A stretch of DNA of 64,000 nt, from the NCBI RefSeq assembly GCF_016892605.1, contig NZ_JAFEMV010000001.1:682001-746000 (forward strand), given 5' to 3'. The translations under genes were made by a program, and so were the position numbers. The stretch is from Desemzia sp. RIT 804 (lineage in GTDB: Bacteria; Bacillota; Bacilli; Lactobacillales; Carnobacteriaceae). Shown piece by piece: positions 31,272-40,811 of this stretch. A model generated the notes under the pieces. The model did not search any database, had not been told where the DNA came from, and worked only from the letters and a program-made list of their open reading frames with translations. The stretch's first letter is position 1; the number at the start of each line of letters is the position of its first letter.

Positions 31272-32138
31272 TTAATTTTCCAATCGGCTGACAGCTATAC
31301 CTATCAATCCAGGCCCAGTATGTACGCCTAAAGCTGGACTGAGCGAATCAAAATAACTCGTTCGAATATTCGGCAAACCTTCTTTAAGTTTACCTGCGAT
31401 TGTGTCGGCTAACTCTTTGGTTTCTCTGCCTGCATAGCATACTGCCACATCATATTTAGTAGCTTGTTGTGCATATTCAATCGTAGTATCGATCAATTTT
31501 TGGATCCCTTTTTTACTGCCGCGAGCTTTAGCAACGGTATAATAGATGCCATCTTCATTGCAAGAAATGACAGGTTTCAAATTTAACAAGTTTCCGACAA
31601 GAGAAGAAACCAGGCCGATTCGTCCACCTTTTTGAAGGTACTCTAAAGTATCCACATAGAAATGTACTTTGATGTCTTCAATGCCGTTTCGAAGTTTTTG
31701 TTTAATCGTTTCCCAATCCATGCCAGATTCAACATACGTCAATGCACGCTCTGCATGCAGCCCGCTGCCGATTCCGATGTTTTTGGTATCTAAAACAAAT
31801 ACATCTAAGTCTTCCACTTCTTCCGCCATTAAACGGACCATATTATTGGTACCGCTCAAACCACTTGAAATCGTAATTGCAATGACTTTAGTATATCCTT
31901 CTTCTTTGATCTCCAACAACATATTTTTGATGGCTTCTCCATCGGGTAAAGACGTTTTAGGAATTTCTTCTTTCAAACGATCATAAATTTCTTCTGCTTG
32001 AATGTCTACTTTATCCGTGTATTCCCCATCTTTATAAATAATTTTTAAAGGAATCACTTTCATATTGCCTTTTTCTAAAATATCTTTTGGAACATCTGAC
32101 CCTGAATCAACTAGAAAAGCAATTTTCTCTTTATTCAT
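31272..32138 (-). CDS. DegV family fatty-acid-binding protein
   Basis: 288 residues. DegV/FakB proteins bind a fatty acid and present it to the kinase FakA for phosphorylation, feeding host or environmental fatty acids into lipids. Features: FLVDSGSDVPKDIL at the N-terminus, PKTSLPDGEAI, ITISSGLSGTNN (the Ser-rich binding loop) and the C-terminal HTGPGLIGIAV. SD GGAGG precedes the ATG. It follows the DUF1836 gene by 23 bp. No fakA is in the window, so which FakB paralogue this is cannot be said. Confidence 0.9.
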   Translation of the reverse strand: MNKEKIAFLVDSGSDVPKDILEKGNMKVIPLKIIYKDGEYTDKVDIQAEEIYDRLKEEIPKTSLPDGEAIKNMLLEIKEEGYTKVIAITISSGLSGTNNMVRLMAEEVEDLDVFVLDTKNIGIGSGLHAERALTYVESGMDWETIKQKLRNGIEDIKVHFYVDTLEYLQKGGRIGLVSSLVGNLLNLKPVISCNEDGIYYTVAKARGSKKGIQKLIDTTIEYAQQATKYDVAVCYAGRETKELADTIAGKLKEGLPNIRTSYFDSLSPALGVHTGPGLIGIAVSRLEN

Positions 32139-32161
32139 TTTCTAATCGTCCTCCATATTAG

Positions 32162-32722
32162 TTAGTTACTTTTAGTTTCTTGATTTTCTGCCACAACCAA
32201 CGAAGCCACTAATTTTTCAGTCGCAATCTTGGTAGCTACCGCTAACGTCGCATTTCGTACTAAAATATTTTCTTCCGTACAATCCTCTTTCATCAAAGGA
32301 ACAGTACTAGTATTGCCGATTCTTGAAGCGACCGCTTTCAATGCATATTCTTGCTCGGAACAAAATAAATTATAAGCTTCTCTTATTCCATTCACTGAAG
32401 CTTGGTAGACGATTCCATTTCTAACTTCTGGTATCGTGATTACTTGCTTGAGAATAGAGATAGCAATTAAATAAGCTAAATGTTTCTTTGTGTATCTCTT
32501 TTTGACAGGCTTTGGAATCAGCTTCAATTTAACATAGTTGTTCACCATAGATGAAGTGATGATTTTTTTATCGTGTGTAGGATTAAAAATCATTAAGTAG
32601 TTTTCAATCAACGTGATCACTTGATCCATATACAGGTCAATGTCAGGTAAATCATCCCACCTTGGCAAATGGTACTCCTCAACATCCTCTTTCCATTTCA
32701 ATAACTCTTCATTATACGTCAT
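32162..32722 (-). CDS. DUF1836 domain protein
   Basis: 186 residues, function unknown. Segments typical of DUF1836: LPRWDDLPDIDLYMDQVI, ITSSMVNNYVKLKLIPKPVKKRY and KKHLAYLIAISILKQVITI, which look like a MerR-like winged helix (YVKLKLIP resembles a wing). The C-terminal part is helical and without clear motifs. It probably forms an operon with degV (gap 23 bp). It may be a DNA-binding regulator; that is inference from the helix pattern. Confidence 0.75.
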   Translation of the reverse strand: MTYNEELLKWKEDVEEYHLPRWDDLPDIDLYMDQVITLIENYLMIFNPTHDKKIITSSMVNNYVKLKLIPKPVKKRYTKKHLAYLIAISILKQVITIPEVRNGIVYQASVNGIREAYNLFCSEQEYALKAVASRIGNTSTVPLMKEDCTEENILVRNATLAVATKIATEKLVASLVVAENQETKSN

Positions 32723-32814
32723 GTTTTCATATCCTTTTTAAAAGATAATTTATTTTAACACATACAAAGCAACTAGACAACTTAGTTACAATAACTAGAT
32801 GAGAATGGTATAAA

Positions 32815-32863
32815 AAACTACCTTAATATCCTTTCTTTATTGGAAGAGAAATTAAGGTAGTTT
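32815..32863 (-). terminator. Terminator after lapA
   Basis: 13-bp perfect stem AAACTACCTTAAT / ATTAAGGTAGTTT with a T6 run on the minus strand, 12 bp after the lapA stop. Ends the obgE-rnz-SDR-lapA block. Confidence 0.85.
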
Positions 32864-32874
32864 CAGTCGTATAA

Positions 32875-33237
32875 TTAACTATTTTCTGGTTGATTCAATT
32901 GTGCTTGAAGTTGTTGAATTTGGCTATTTTTGTCACTTAATTCAATTTCATGCTCTTTTTGAATACGCGCAATTTCTTGTTCTTGTTGTGTTTTCGATGT
33001 TTCTACTTCTTTTTTCAGTTGCTTGACTTCTTTCCGCTCTTTCATCAAAGGGCCGGTTGAAATCAAAACTGCAACTAAAGCTCCTATCAGCAATGAAACT
33101 AAAATAACCATAATCAAAGGCCAGGAAACCACTGTAAAAGCAAAATTGACAGGAACTGCTTCTGTATTCATAACCGCAAATGCTGCAATAAGTATCACTA
33201 ATATCAATGCAATAATCGTAGTCCATTGTCTTCTCAT
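32875..33237 (-). CDS. LapA-domain (DUF1049) membrane protein
   Basis: 120 residues. Two membrane segments (about 7-25 and 38-62) in the LapA arrangement, with NTEAVPVNFAF between them. A cytoplasmic coiled coil follows (about 68-115, rich in K/E/Q). In E. coli the LapA-domain protein takes part in LPS regulation; in Gram-positives the role is unknown. SD GAGG precedes the ATG. Next to obgE-rnz-SDR, a common association in Lactobacillales. Confidence 0.8.
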   Translation of the reverse strand: MRRQWTTIIALILVILIAAFAVMNTEAVPVNFAFTVVSWPLIMVILVSLLIGALVAVLISTGPLMKERKEVKQLKKEVETSKTQQEQEIARIQKEHEIELSDKNSQIQQLQAQLNQPENS

Positions 33238-33289
33238 ATCTTTTCAGCCTCACTTTATTTAATAGTTTTAGCATATTCGCTGTTCAAGA

Positions 33290-34090
33290 TTACTTCTGGT
33301 TAAATAGTGTACTCGCCAAATAATCACCCATTCTAGGAAATAAAGTATAAAATCTGCTAGCCACTTCCATGGATTTTGGTAGATTTAGTTCGCGCTTGTT
33401 CGTACCAATCAAACGCACGATCTTATGAGCCACTTCTTTGGGATCCAATACGTATTTATCTACCCTAGATAAATAATCTCCATTTTTATCTGCTTTATCA
33501 AAGAACGTTGTGTTCACCGGTCCTAAATTGATAGTTGAAACTTGAACAGATAGCGGTCTCAGCTCTAGACGCAAGGCATTTGTATACCCAATAACCGCAA
33601 ATTTACTTGCAGAATAAATAGTCGATTTAGGAGTAGCCATTTTCCCAGCCATAGAAGCAACATTGATAATATGACCACTTTCTCGTTCAGCCATATGAAT
33701 AGCGGCCAATTGAGAGGTGTACATCAATCCAAGCACATTCACTCTAAACATATCCTCTGCGATCGACATATTTGCTGTCAGTACACTTTCAAAATGCCCA
33801 AATCCCGCATTATTGATCAAAACATCTATCGGACCAACCGTTGTAGTGATCTCATTGAATACTGCTTCGATTTCATCTGGTTTTGAAATGTCTAACGAAA
33901 ACAAATAGGCTTTTTTGCCCGATATTTTTTCGCAGGTATCTTTTACGATCTGCAATTTATCTAAACTTCTAGCTGCAATTACAACTATAGCTCCATATAG
34001 AGCGGCTTCATAAGCTATTTGTTCCCCTAGTCCAGAAGATGCTCCAGTAATAAAAACGATCTTATCTTGCAAATGGTTATCAAATTTCAC
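33290..34090 (-). CDS. Short-chain dehydrogenase/reductase
   Basis: 266 residues, classical SDR. The cofactor motif TGASSGLG lies near 15-22, with INNAG near 92 and the catalytic Ser of NVASMAGKM followed by YSASK (Tyr and Lys) near 157. The substrate is not deducible. C-terminal residues 240-266 extend with aromatic residues. The start is GTG, 7 nt after GGGAGG, 13 bp behind rnz, so it is co-transcribed with it. The rnz-SDR pair is common in enterococci and relatives. Confidence 0.9.
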   Translation of the reverse strand: MKFDNHLQDKIVFITGASSGLGEQIAYEAALYGAIVVIAARSLDKLQIVKDTCEKISGKKAYLFSLDISKPDEIEAVFNEITTTVGPIDVLINNAGFGHFESVLTANMSIAEDMFRVNVLGLMYTSQLAAIHMAERESGHIINVASMAGKMATPKSTIYSASKFAVIGYTNALRLELRPLSVQVSTINLGPVNTTFFDKADKNGDYLSRVDKYVLDPKEVAHKIVRLIGTNKRELNLPKSMEVASRFYTLFPRMGDYLASTLFNQK

Positions 34091-34103
34091 AAATCTGCCT
34101 CCC

Positions 34104-35048
34104 TTACAAATTATCTTCGTCTTTTTGAAGTGGAATTTCTACTTCACAAAAGTCTTTCACTACTTTTGTCTGTTTGAAAATTTTTTGCGCTTCTTTTTCC
34201 AATGCATAGACATCTTTGGGTAAAAAGCGAGCACTGATATGCGTCAATATAAGTTGTTTCACGTTAGCAGCCTTGGCTGTTTCAGCAGCTTCTACATTCG
34301 TAGAATGGTTGTACTCTTTGGCAAGCTTGCGGTTGGCATGATCAAACGTACTTTCATGCACTAATACATCCGCATTTTCTGCCAACAGTCTACTATTTTC
34401 TGTTTTTTTGGTATCCCCTAAAATAGTCACTATACGACCTTGATGCGGTTCTCCAATAAAATCTTTTCCGTTGAATACTCGTCCATCTTCTAGAGTAATG
34501 GTCTCACCATTTTTCAACTTACCAAACAACGGCCCAAAAGGAATCCCAGCTTCTTTCACCTTATCAGCTTGGAGTGTTCCTGGATGACTGGCTTCTTCTA
34601 TTCGGTAACCGAAAGATTGAATACCATGCTTCAATTCCAAACAACGAACGGTAAATTGATTGTCTTGAAAAACGATACCTTCTTTTTTGATCTCTTGAAA
34701 CTTCAACGGGTATTTCAAATACGTGCCGCTGATTTTTAGTGAAGTTTTGACAAATTGTTCTATTCCTACAGGTCCATAAATAGTGATCGGACCATCACCG
34801 CCTTGAAAAGCACGACTAGCTAGAAAACCTGGCAGTCCATAAATATGATCGCCATGCAAATGAGTGATAAAAATTTTATCCACTTTTCTTGGTTTTAAGG
34901 TAGTATGCAATATTTGCTGTTGAGTTCCTTCTCCACAATCAAATAGCCATACGGAGTTTATTTCATCCAATAACTTCAAAGCAATACTTGATACATTTCT
35001 TTGTTTTGAAGGTACGCCAGAACCTGTTCCCAAAAATAATAATTCCAT
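34104..35048 (-). CDS. rnz: Ribonuclease Z
   Basis: Metallo-beta-lactamase-fold endonuclease that trims tRNA 3' ends. The zinc motif [13 protein letters not shown] lies near residue 62, with further ligands in ILGDTKKT and LTHISARF and the conserved HESTFDH. Exosite residues lie in the GLPG-flanking arm. The ATG at 35048 (314 residues) gives the canonical [13 protein letters not shown]; an ATG three codons up (35057) cannot be excluded because SD spacing is poor for both. Follows obgE by 55 bp. Confidence 0.95.
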   Translation of the reverse strand: MELLFLGTGSGVPSKQRNVSSIALKLLDEINSVWLFDCGEGTQQQILHTTLKPRKVDKIFITHLHGDHIYGLPGFLASRAFQGGDGPITIYGPVGIEQFVKTSLKISGTYLKYPLKFQEIKKEGIVFQDNQFTVRCLELKHGIQSFGYRIEEASHPGTLQADKVKEAGIPFGPLFGKLKNGETITLEDGRVFNGKDFIGEPHQGRIVTILGDTKKTENSRLLAENADVLVHESTFDHANRKLAKEYNHSTNVEAAETAKAANVKQLILTHISARFLPKDVYALEKEAQKIFKQTKVVKDFCEVEIPLQKDEDNL

Positions 35049-35103
35049 TTCCTTCATCCTAATCTTCTTAAACTATAAATCTTCACTTTTTTAACAGGCT
35101 AGA

Positions 35104-36429
35104 TTACTCCATATATTCAAATTCGAACTCTTGATCTTTCATACGAACAATATCTCCATTTTTAGCTCCACGTTGTCTCAATTCTGCATCTACTCCCATA
35201 GATCTTAATTGACGTGCAAAACGCAAGGAAGATTCATCGTGATCAAAGTTGGTCATTTGGAAGAGTTTGATTAATTTATCTCCGCCAAGTGTCCATGATG
35301 CATCTGGTTCTCGTTCAAGAGTATATGGTTTTTCTTCTGGTGTATATTTGTACAGGATTGTTTCTTCATCGTCTGCATCCACTTCGTCATACACAGGGAA
35401 TGGTTGCGTATTTTCTAATAAATCAGCTGTTTTACTCAACAAGGCATTGATCCCTTTATGAGTGACCGAAGAAATCGGGAAAATAGCTATATCGTCATCG
35501 AATTCATTTTCTTTGAGTTCTTGGATTTTTTTCTTAAATGCTTTTAAATTCTCTTCAGCTTCAGGCATGTCCATTTTGTTAGCTACAATAATTTGAGGAC
35601 GTTCTAATAAGCGTAAGTTATATGACTCCAATTCTTTGTTGATCACTTGGAAATCGTCAAATGGATCGCGTCCTTCACTACCGCTCATATCGATGATGTG
35701 CAGCAATACTCGGGTACGTTCGATATGACGCAAGAATTGAATCCCAAGACCCACACCTTGTGAAGCTCCTTGGATCAATCCTGGCATATCCGCCATAACA
35801 AAACTGCGTCCATCGTCAATACGAACCATCCCTAAGTTAGGAACCAGTGTTGTAAAATGATAAGCTCCAATTTTAGGTCTTGCAGAAGAAACTACAGATA
35901 ATAAGGTTGATTTACCAACTGAAGGGAATCCAACTAGACCGACATCTGCTAAAACTTTTAGTTCCATTTCGATTTCGAATTCTTGACCTGGTTCCCCATT
36001 CTCAGCAATCTCAGGAGCTGGGTTTCTAGATGTTGCGAATCGGATATTTCCACGTCCGCCACGTCCACCTTTTGCGACAACTAAACTTTGTCCATCTTCA
36101 ATTAAATCACCTAAAACTATTCCGGTTGAAGCATTTTTCACTACTGTACCTGGCGGAACCTTAACGATTAAATCTTTAGCTCCTCTACCATGCATACCTT
36201 TAGTCATTCCGTTTTCACCATGGGAAGATTTGAAATGACGGTTAAATCGGAAGTCCAACAACGTTCGTAACCCCTCATCGACTACAAAAACGATGTCTCC
36301 TCCTTGTCCGCCATCACCACCTGATGGACCACCATCTGGAACATACTTTTCACGACGAAAAGATACCATTCCATTACCACCGTTACCGGCTTTAACATTG
36401 ATTTTTACTTGATCTAAAAACATTGACAT
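35104..36429 (-). CDS. obgE: Obg GTPase (CgtA)
   Basis: Essential GTPase in 50S assembly and stress signalling. 441 residues. The glycine-rich Obg fold (1-158) has [20 protein letters not shown] and repeated GG. The G domain has [11 protein letters not shown] (near 165), [10 protein letters not shown] and NKMD. A C-terminal OCT domain (about 360-430) is present, as usual in Bacilli. The ATG at 36429 is 9 nt after AGGAGG. It starts the rnz-SDR-lapA block. Confidence 0.97.
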   Translation of the reverse strand: MSMFLDQVKINVKAGNGGNGMVSFRREKYVPDGGPSGGDGGQGGDIVFVVDEGLRTLLDFRFNRHFKSSHGENGMTKGMHGRGAKDLIVKVPPGTVVKNASTGIVLGDLIEDGQSLVVAKGGRGGRGNIRFATSRNPAPEIAENGEPGQEFEIEMELKVLADVGLVGFPSVGKSTLLSVVSSARPKIGAYHFTTLVPNLGMVRIDDGRSFVMADMPGLIQGASQGVGLGIQFLRHIERTRVLLHIIDMSGSEGRDPFDDFQVINKELESYNLRLLERPQIIVANKMDMPEAEENLKAFKKKIQELKENEFDDDIAIFPISSVTHKGINALLSKTADLLENTQPFPVYDEVDADDEETILYKYTPEEKPYTLEREPDASWTLGGDKLIKLFQMTNFDHDESSLRFARQLRSMGVDAELRQRGAKNGDIVRMKDQEFEFEYME

Positions 36430-36503
36430 ACTTATTTTCCTCCTCAATTGATTGAGACTAGAATAATTCTATTTATTGATGATTTCTTGAATGGATAATT
36501 TTT

Positions 36504-36665
36504 TTATTTTTTCTCAAAAAACCAGGATCCTATTGTGGAATCTTCAACAACTTTGAAAGATTCTTCTACATTCACGCTTAATTGTACTTTTATTTTTGGC
36601 TTTTGTCCATTTAAACAAGAGAGATTAAGCCAATAATGACTAGTTCTGTTTCTTTTTTTAGTCAT
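36504..36665 (-). CDS. Possible 53-residue small protein (uncertain)
   Basis: An open frame begins with ATG at 36665 in the 530-bp gap upstream of obgE. The product starts MTKKRNRTSHYWLNLSCLNG and ends GSWFFEKK. The middle (KIKVQLSVNVEESFKVVEDS) alternates like beta strands, which is unlike random A/T-rich translation. No SD is visible before the ATG, so it may be the remnant of a longer gene or a fortuitous frame. I do not recognise it. Confidence 0.3.
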   Translation of the reverse strand: MTKKRNRTSHYWLNLSCLNGQKPKIKVQLSVNVEESFKVVEDSTIGSWFFEKK

Positions 36666-36757
36666 ATAAGGGTTAAAAAAGAACTTTGACTTAAAAAGAT
36701 GCCCTTTACTCTTTTTCTATTCACAGTAAGCTCTCACTCTAAGCACACAAAAACAGT

Positions 36758-36926
36758 GAGGCAGGGACAATAGCCTTTATCTCTGTCACATACTAAGCGG
36801 GTGCTTTTAAACGCGTTCCAAAAGCCTGACCACATGCCTATAAACCAGCCTCCCCTTATGAGATGCTTTTTCTCATAAGGGGAGGCTGGTTTATAGGCAA
36901 TAGTCAAAACGTCTTTTGTCCCGCTC
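36758..36926. repeat. Dispersed hairpin repeat, copy 2
   Basis: 169 bp. Left end GAGGCAGGGACAATAG, right end TTTTGTCCCGCTC; the ends are partly complementary (GGGACAA/TTGTCCC). The main hairpin has 28-bp perfect arms (36836-36863 with 36871-36898) and a 7-nt loop. Compared with copy 1, arm positions change in pairs (GCCAGCCA becomes ACCAGCCT, with matching changes opposite). The right end is 35 bp from the stop of the ABC ATPase gene. Confidence 0.85.
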
Positions 36927-36961
36927 TATACTGTTTTTAAGAACTTATTTAATCGGAAGTT

Positions 36962-37687
36962 TTATAGTACTTTAGCTAAAAAATCTTGGGTCCTTGCATT
37001 TTTAGGATTACCAAAGATTTCTTCAGGAGTTCCTTGTTCCACAATATATCCGCCATCCATAAACAATACGCGGTCCGCTACTTTTTTTGCAAATCCCATT
37101 TCGTGTGTTACAACGACCAACGTCATTCCTGACTCTGCCAAGTCTTGGATAACACTTAATACTTCTCCTACCATTTCAGGATCCAACGCACTTGTCGGTT
37201 CATCAAACAACATCACTTCAGGATTCATGGCCAATGCTCGTGCAATGGCGACCCTTTGTTGTTGTCCACCAGACAAGCTGGAAGGATACGCTTGAGCTTT
37301 CTCTTCTAAGCCTACTTTTCTCAGTAATTCAATGGCCGTTTTTTCTGCAACTCCATCGTCTATTCCCTTAACTTTCATAGGTGCAATTTTCATATTCTCT
37401 AGAACATTTTTATGTGGAAATAAGTTAAAACTTTGAAATACCATTCCCATTTTTTCTCTTAAATGGTTTAGTTTGTTTTCTTTTACATTTGTCAAAGAAG
37501 TCCCGTCAAAAATAATTTCCCCTTCAGTCGGTTTTTCTAATAAATTCAAACAACGCAGCAATGTACTTTTTCCTGAACCTGAAGGACCGATAATAACGAC
37601 TACTTCGCCTTTTTTGATTTCCTCATTGATATCTTTTAAAACCACATTTTCTCCAAACGATTTTGCTAAATGTTCAATTTTAATCAT
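36962..37687 (-). CDS. Amino-acid ABC transporter, ATP-binding protein
   Basis: 241-residue polar-amino-acid-type ATPase (GlnQ/ArtP class). Walker [14 protein letters not shown] lies near 33-45, Q-loop [11 protein letters not shown], signature [15 protein letters not shown], Walker [14 protein letters not shown], and the switch [10 protein letters not shown]. The ATG at 37687 follows GGGAAG; an ATG six codons up lacks an SD. It overlaps the receptor/permease gene by 8 bp, so the two form one operon. Confidence 0.94.
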   Translation of the reverse strand: MIKIEHLAKSFGENVVLKDINEEIKKGEVVVIIGPSGSGKSTLLRCLNLLEKPTEGEIIFDGTSLTNVKENKLNHLREKMGMVFQSFNLFPHKNVLENMKIAPMKVKGIDDGVAEKTAIELLRKVGLEEKAQAYPSSLSGGQQQRVAIARALAMNPEVMLFDEPTSALDPEMVGEVLSVIQDLAESGMTLVVVTHEMGFAKKVADRVLFMDGGYIVEQGTPEEIFGNPKNARTQDFLAKVL

Positions 37688-39167
37688 GCGACATCTTCCC
37701 TTCATAATAGTTCAATAGTTTAGTTAAGCTAAACGTTAAAATAAAGTAAATAACCATACTTACAGCAAGAGGTGCAATTCCACGATAAGAAACAGAAGTT
37801 ACCACTCTAGTTTGGAAAATCAATTCGCTTACTCCAATTACTGAAACGATAGAACTCTCTTTGATAATCGTAACAAATTCGTTCCCTAAAGCTGGCCAAA
37901 TATTTTTTAATGCTTGAGGAAAAATAATGTGTCTCAAAGCTGTATTTTTGCCCATTCCCAAACTGCGTGCTGCTTCAACTTGTCCAGTTGGAACAGATGA
38001 CAAACCAGAACGAATGATTTCACAAACATAAGCTCCACTATTCAAGGAAACTGCAATAATCCCAGCTAACATTGCCGGAATATTGATGAGATACCCTACA
38101 GCAAAATAGATGAACATCACTTGAATCATCATAGGTGTCCCACGCACAAATTCAACATATGCAGTAGCTAAAAAGCTAAAGAATTTATTGTTTGATAATC
38201 TGACTAAAGCTAATAAAACTCCAATAAATGAACCAATAATGACACTTACAACGGAAATGAAAATCGTATTCAGTGTTCCTTCCATGAAATATGACCAATA
38301 GTTTGTCATCGAGCTTTTACCAGATTCAGTTGCGGCTGATCCTTGAGCTGTCTCTAAGTAAGTTCCAGCTTGAGCCAAGTAATCTGGGATCAGCTTTTCT
38401 GCTTCGATCTCAGCCAAAGAAGTATTTACTACATTCATCAATGAATCGGACCCTTTAGACATAGCAATGGAAGAACCCTCTGTATCTCCACCTTCAAACC
38501 CGCCTTCAAAAGTAAGAATCGTATCATCTACACCAGTAAAAGCCAACGCGTTCGGCCCTTCCATAACAATAGCATCTATCTTGTTGGTTTTTAAAGCCAA
38601 CAACAAATCTGAAGTTGTTCCTAAAGAAATCAACTTTGAATCAACCATTTCTGTTTTTGCTAATTTTTCTTGGATCGAGCCCATCTGAGCGCCAACAATT
38701 TTTCCTGCAAGATCATCTTTTGAAGAATACAACACTTTATCTTCTGAGCGAATCACAAGGTTTTGAGTCGCTTCATAATATATATCACTAAAATCGACAC
38801 TTAATTTTCTTTCATCTGTTGCAGACATTCCTGCTAGGATCATATCCACATTTCCCGTTTCAAGAGCAGGTATCAAACTATCAAATTGCATGTCTTCTAT
38901 TTGTAATTCTACTCCTAAATCGTCTGCAATTTTTTGCGCAATAGAAATATCCATTCCGACAATGGTATCTTTTCCAGCAACAGTAGCATGGAATTCATAG
39001 GGCGGAAAATCAGCACTCGTACCAATAATAAGAACACCACGTTCTTTAATATCTTCGAGAGATGGATCCTGTGAGATTTCTTCTGCAGAAACAGTGTGTG
39101 AAAAAGAGAATAATGGCAACATAAAACTGATTAACAATATTAAGGTTATAAGACCTTTTTTCTTCAT
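37680..39167 (-). CDS. Amino-acid ABC transporter, fused substrate-binding and permease protein
   Basis: 495 residues. Signal peptide (1-25: [19 protein letters not shown], cut near VSAEE). A periplasmic-binding-protein domain type 3 follows (about 40-270, [30 protein letters not shown]). The HisM/GlnP-type permease domain (about 285-490) has five membrane helices and the EAA loop [21 protein letters not shown]. Such fusions are typical of Lactobacillales GlnP-like importers of glutamine, arginine or related amino acids; the substrate is undecided. The ATG at 39167 is 7 nt after AGGAGG. Confidence 0.94.
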   Translation of the reverse strand: MKKKGLITLILLISFMLPLFSFSHTVSAEEISQDPSLEDIKERGVLIIGTSADFPPYEFHATVAGKDTIVGMDISIAQKIADDLGVELQIEDMQFDSLIPALETGNVDMILAGMSATDERKLSVDFSDIYYEATQNLVIRSEDKVLYSSKDDLAGKIVGAQMGSIQEKLAKTEMVDSKLISLGTTSDLLLALKTNKIDAIVMEGPNALAFTGVDDTILTFEGGFEGGDTEGSSIAMSKGSDSLMNVVNTSLAEIEAEKLIPDYLAQAGTYLETAQGSAATESGKSSMTNYWSYFMEGTLNTIFISVVSVIIGSFIGVLLALVRLSNNKFFSFLATAYVEFVRGTPMMIQVMFIYFAVGYLINIPAMLAGIIAVSLNSGAYVCEIIRSGLSSVPTGQVEAARSLGMGKNTALRHIIFPQALKNIWPALGNEFVTIIKESSIVSVIGVSELIFQTRVVTSVSYRGIAPLAVSMVIYFILTFSLTKLLNYYEGKMSHD

Positions 39168-39328
39168 AATTTTTCCTCCTGAATGGTGTACTCTTAAACA
39201 ATATTGATAGTTTAACAAACAAGGAATATTTATGCAATATATTTTTGATATATTTCTTCTTTATACAATTTTAAGCGTTTTTATACACTAATTAAGTCTA
39301 ATTTTTGCATATTTCATATGCGAAAACA
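39168..39328. other. A/T-rich region upstream of the ABC operon
   Basis: Part of a 354-bp gene-free stretch between hemL and the transporter; the rest is repeat copy 3. Very A/T-rich, with several TATA-like hexamers on the minus strand (for example TTGTATAAAG), but no promoter with a good -35 can be chosen. No open frame, T-box or cre site was seen. Confidence 0.4.
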
Positions 39329-39494
39329 GAGACTGAGACAAAAGTCTTTTTCTCTGCCACATACTAAGCGGGTGCTTTTAAACGAGTTCCAAAAGTCTGA
39401 CTACATGCCTAATAAGCCAGCCCCCTATATGAGAAAAACATCTCATAAGGGGGCTGGCTTATTAGGCAGTGATCAAAACGCCTTTTGTCTCGCT
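39329..39494. repeat. Dispersed hairpin repeat, copy 3
   Basis: 166 bp. Left end GAGACTGAGACAAAAG, right end CTTTTGTCTCGCT, so in this copy the two ends pair over about 11 bp (GAGACAAAAG/CTTTTGTCTC). The main hairpin (39406-39434 with 39441-39468) has 28 pairs and one bulged base. The small GCTTTT hairpin and the ATACTAAGCGGGTGC block are conserved. The right end is 28 bp from the hemL stop. Confidence 0.85.
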
Positions 39495-39521
39495 TTCTTC
39501 CATTCAAATTATTCTGAATGT

Positions 39522-40811
39522 CTAATTCATTAATGAAGCAAAACTTTGGTCCATGGCCTTTAATGTATCTTCAATATCTTTTTCTGTGTGTTCAGTACAC
39601 AAGAAAATACCTTCAAATTGAGAAGGTGGAAGGAAAATCCCTCGATCGGCCATTTCTTTATAGTATTTTGCAAAAAAAGCTGTGTCACTCGCTTTACTTT
39701 GTTGGTAGTTAGAAACAGGTGCTTCGTTAAAGAACATCCCTATCATACTACCTGCTTGATTAACTGTTATATCGATTTTGTATTTTTCACTTAAAGTCAG
39801 TATACCTTCTCTTAGTTTATTACCTAAGTATTCAAAATAGGTATAATGTTCTTTGGTCAATTGAGTTAAAGTAGCTATACCAGCAGCCATAGCAATAGGA
39901 TTACCAGACAATGTTCCTGCTTGATAAATTTGCCCAGCTGGAGCAATGTGTTCCATGATCTCTTTGCGTCCGCCATAAGCTCCTACAGGCACCCCTCCGC
40001 CAATTACTTTTCCTAAACAAGTAATATCAGGGATCACATTATAGTAGCCTTGTGCGCTATTATATCCCACTCTAAATCCAGACATTACTTCATCAAAAAT
40101 CAATAAAGCTCCATCTTCTTGTGTTAACTCACGCAGACCTTGAAGAAACCCTTCAACAGGTGGAATAACGCCCATGTTTCCCGCGACCGGTTCAACAATG
40201 ACAGCTGCAATTTCACCTGCATAAGTAGTAAACAGCTCTTTTACAGCTTCTAAGTCATTATAAGGAGCTACATAAGTATTGGAAGTTGTACTTTTTGGTA
40301 CACCTGGAGAATCAGGTAAACCTAGAGTAGCTACACCCGATCCCACTTTAACCAATAACGCATCATCGTGGCCATGATAACTACCTTCTAATTTAATGAT
40401 TTTGTCTCTGCCTGTATAACCGCGTGCTAAACGCAACGCACTCATAGTGGCTTCAGTTCCAGAATTCACAAATCTTACCATATCGATCGATGGTACACGC
40501 TCGATGACAATTTCAGCTAACATAGTTTCCATTTTAGTCAACGTACCAAAACTAGTCCCTGATGCAGCAGTTTCCTGTATGTTTTTAACAACAGCAGGAT
40601 TCGCATGACCTAGAATCAGCGGCCCCCAAGACAAAACATAGTCAATGTATTCATTTCCATCTTCATCAATGATATGGCTTCCTTTACCTTGCTTCATCAC
40701 AATAGGAGGAACATCAACTGATTTAAATGCCCGTACAGGACTGCTTACACCACCTGGCATGAGTTGGATAGATTTATTGAATATCTCTTCTGATCTAGTG
40801 GTATTTCTCAA
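39522..40811 (-). CDS. hemL: Glutamate-1-semialdehyde 2,1-aminomutase
   Basis: PLP enzyme making 5-aminolevulinate, second step of the C5 route. I place the start at TTG 40811: AGAGG lies 9 nt upstream and the product begins [20 protein letters not shown], the canonical N-terminus, with 429 residues. The frame is open 28 codons further up, but that part is a lysine-rich out-of-frame read of the hemA tail. PLP-site motifs: [24 protein letters not shown] and [16 protein letters not shown] (the Lys). It overlaps hemA by 17 bp. No hemB, C or D follows. Confidence 0.95.
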   Translation of the reverse strand: MRNTTRSEEIFNKSIQLMPGGVSSPVRAFKSVDVPPIVMKQGKGSHIIDEDGNEYIDYVLSWGPLILGHANPAVVKNIQETAASGTSFGTLTKMETMLAEIVIERVPSIDMVRFVNSGTEATMSALRLARGYTGRDKIIKLEGSYHGHDDALLVKVGSGVATLGLPDSPGVPKSTTSNTYVAPYNDLEAVKELFTTYAGEIAAVIVEPVAGNMGVIPPVEGFLQGLRELTQEDGALLIFDEVMSGFRVGYNSAQGYYNVIPDITCLGKVIGGGVPVGAYGGRKEIMEHIAPAGQIYQAGTLSGNPIAMAAGIATLTQLTKEHYTYFEYLGNKLREGILTLSEKYKIDITVNQAGSMIGMFFNEAPVSNYQQSKASDTAFFAKYYKEMADRGIFLPPSQFEGIFLCTEHTEKDIEDTLKAMDQSFASLMN

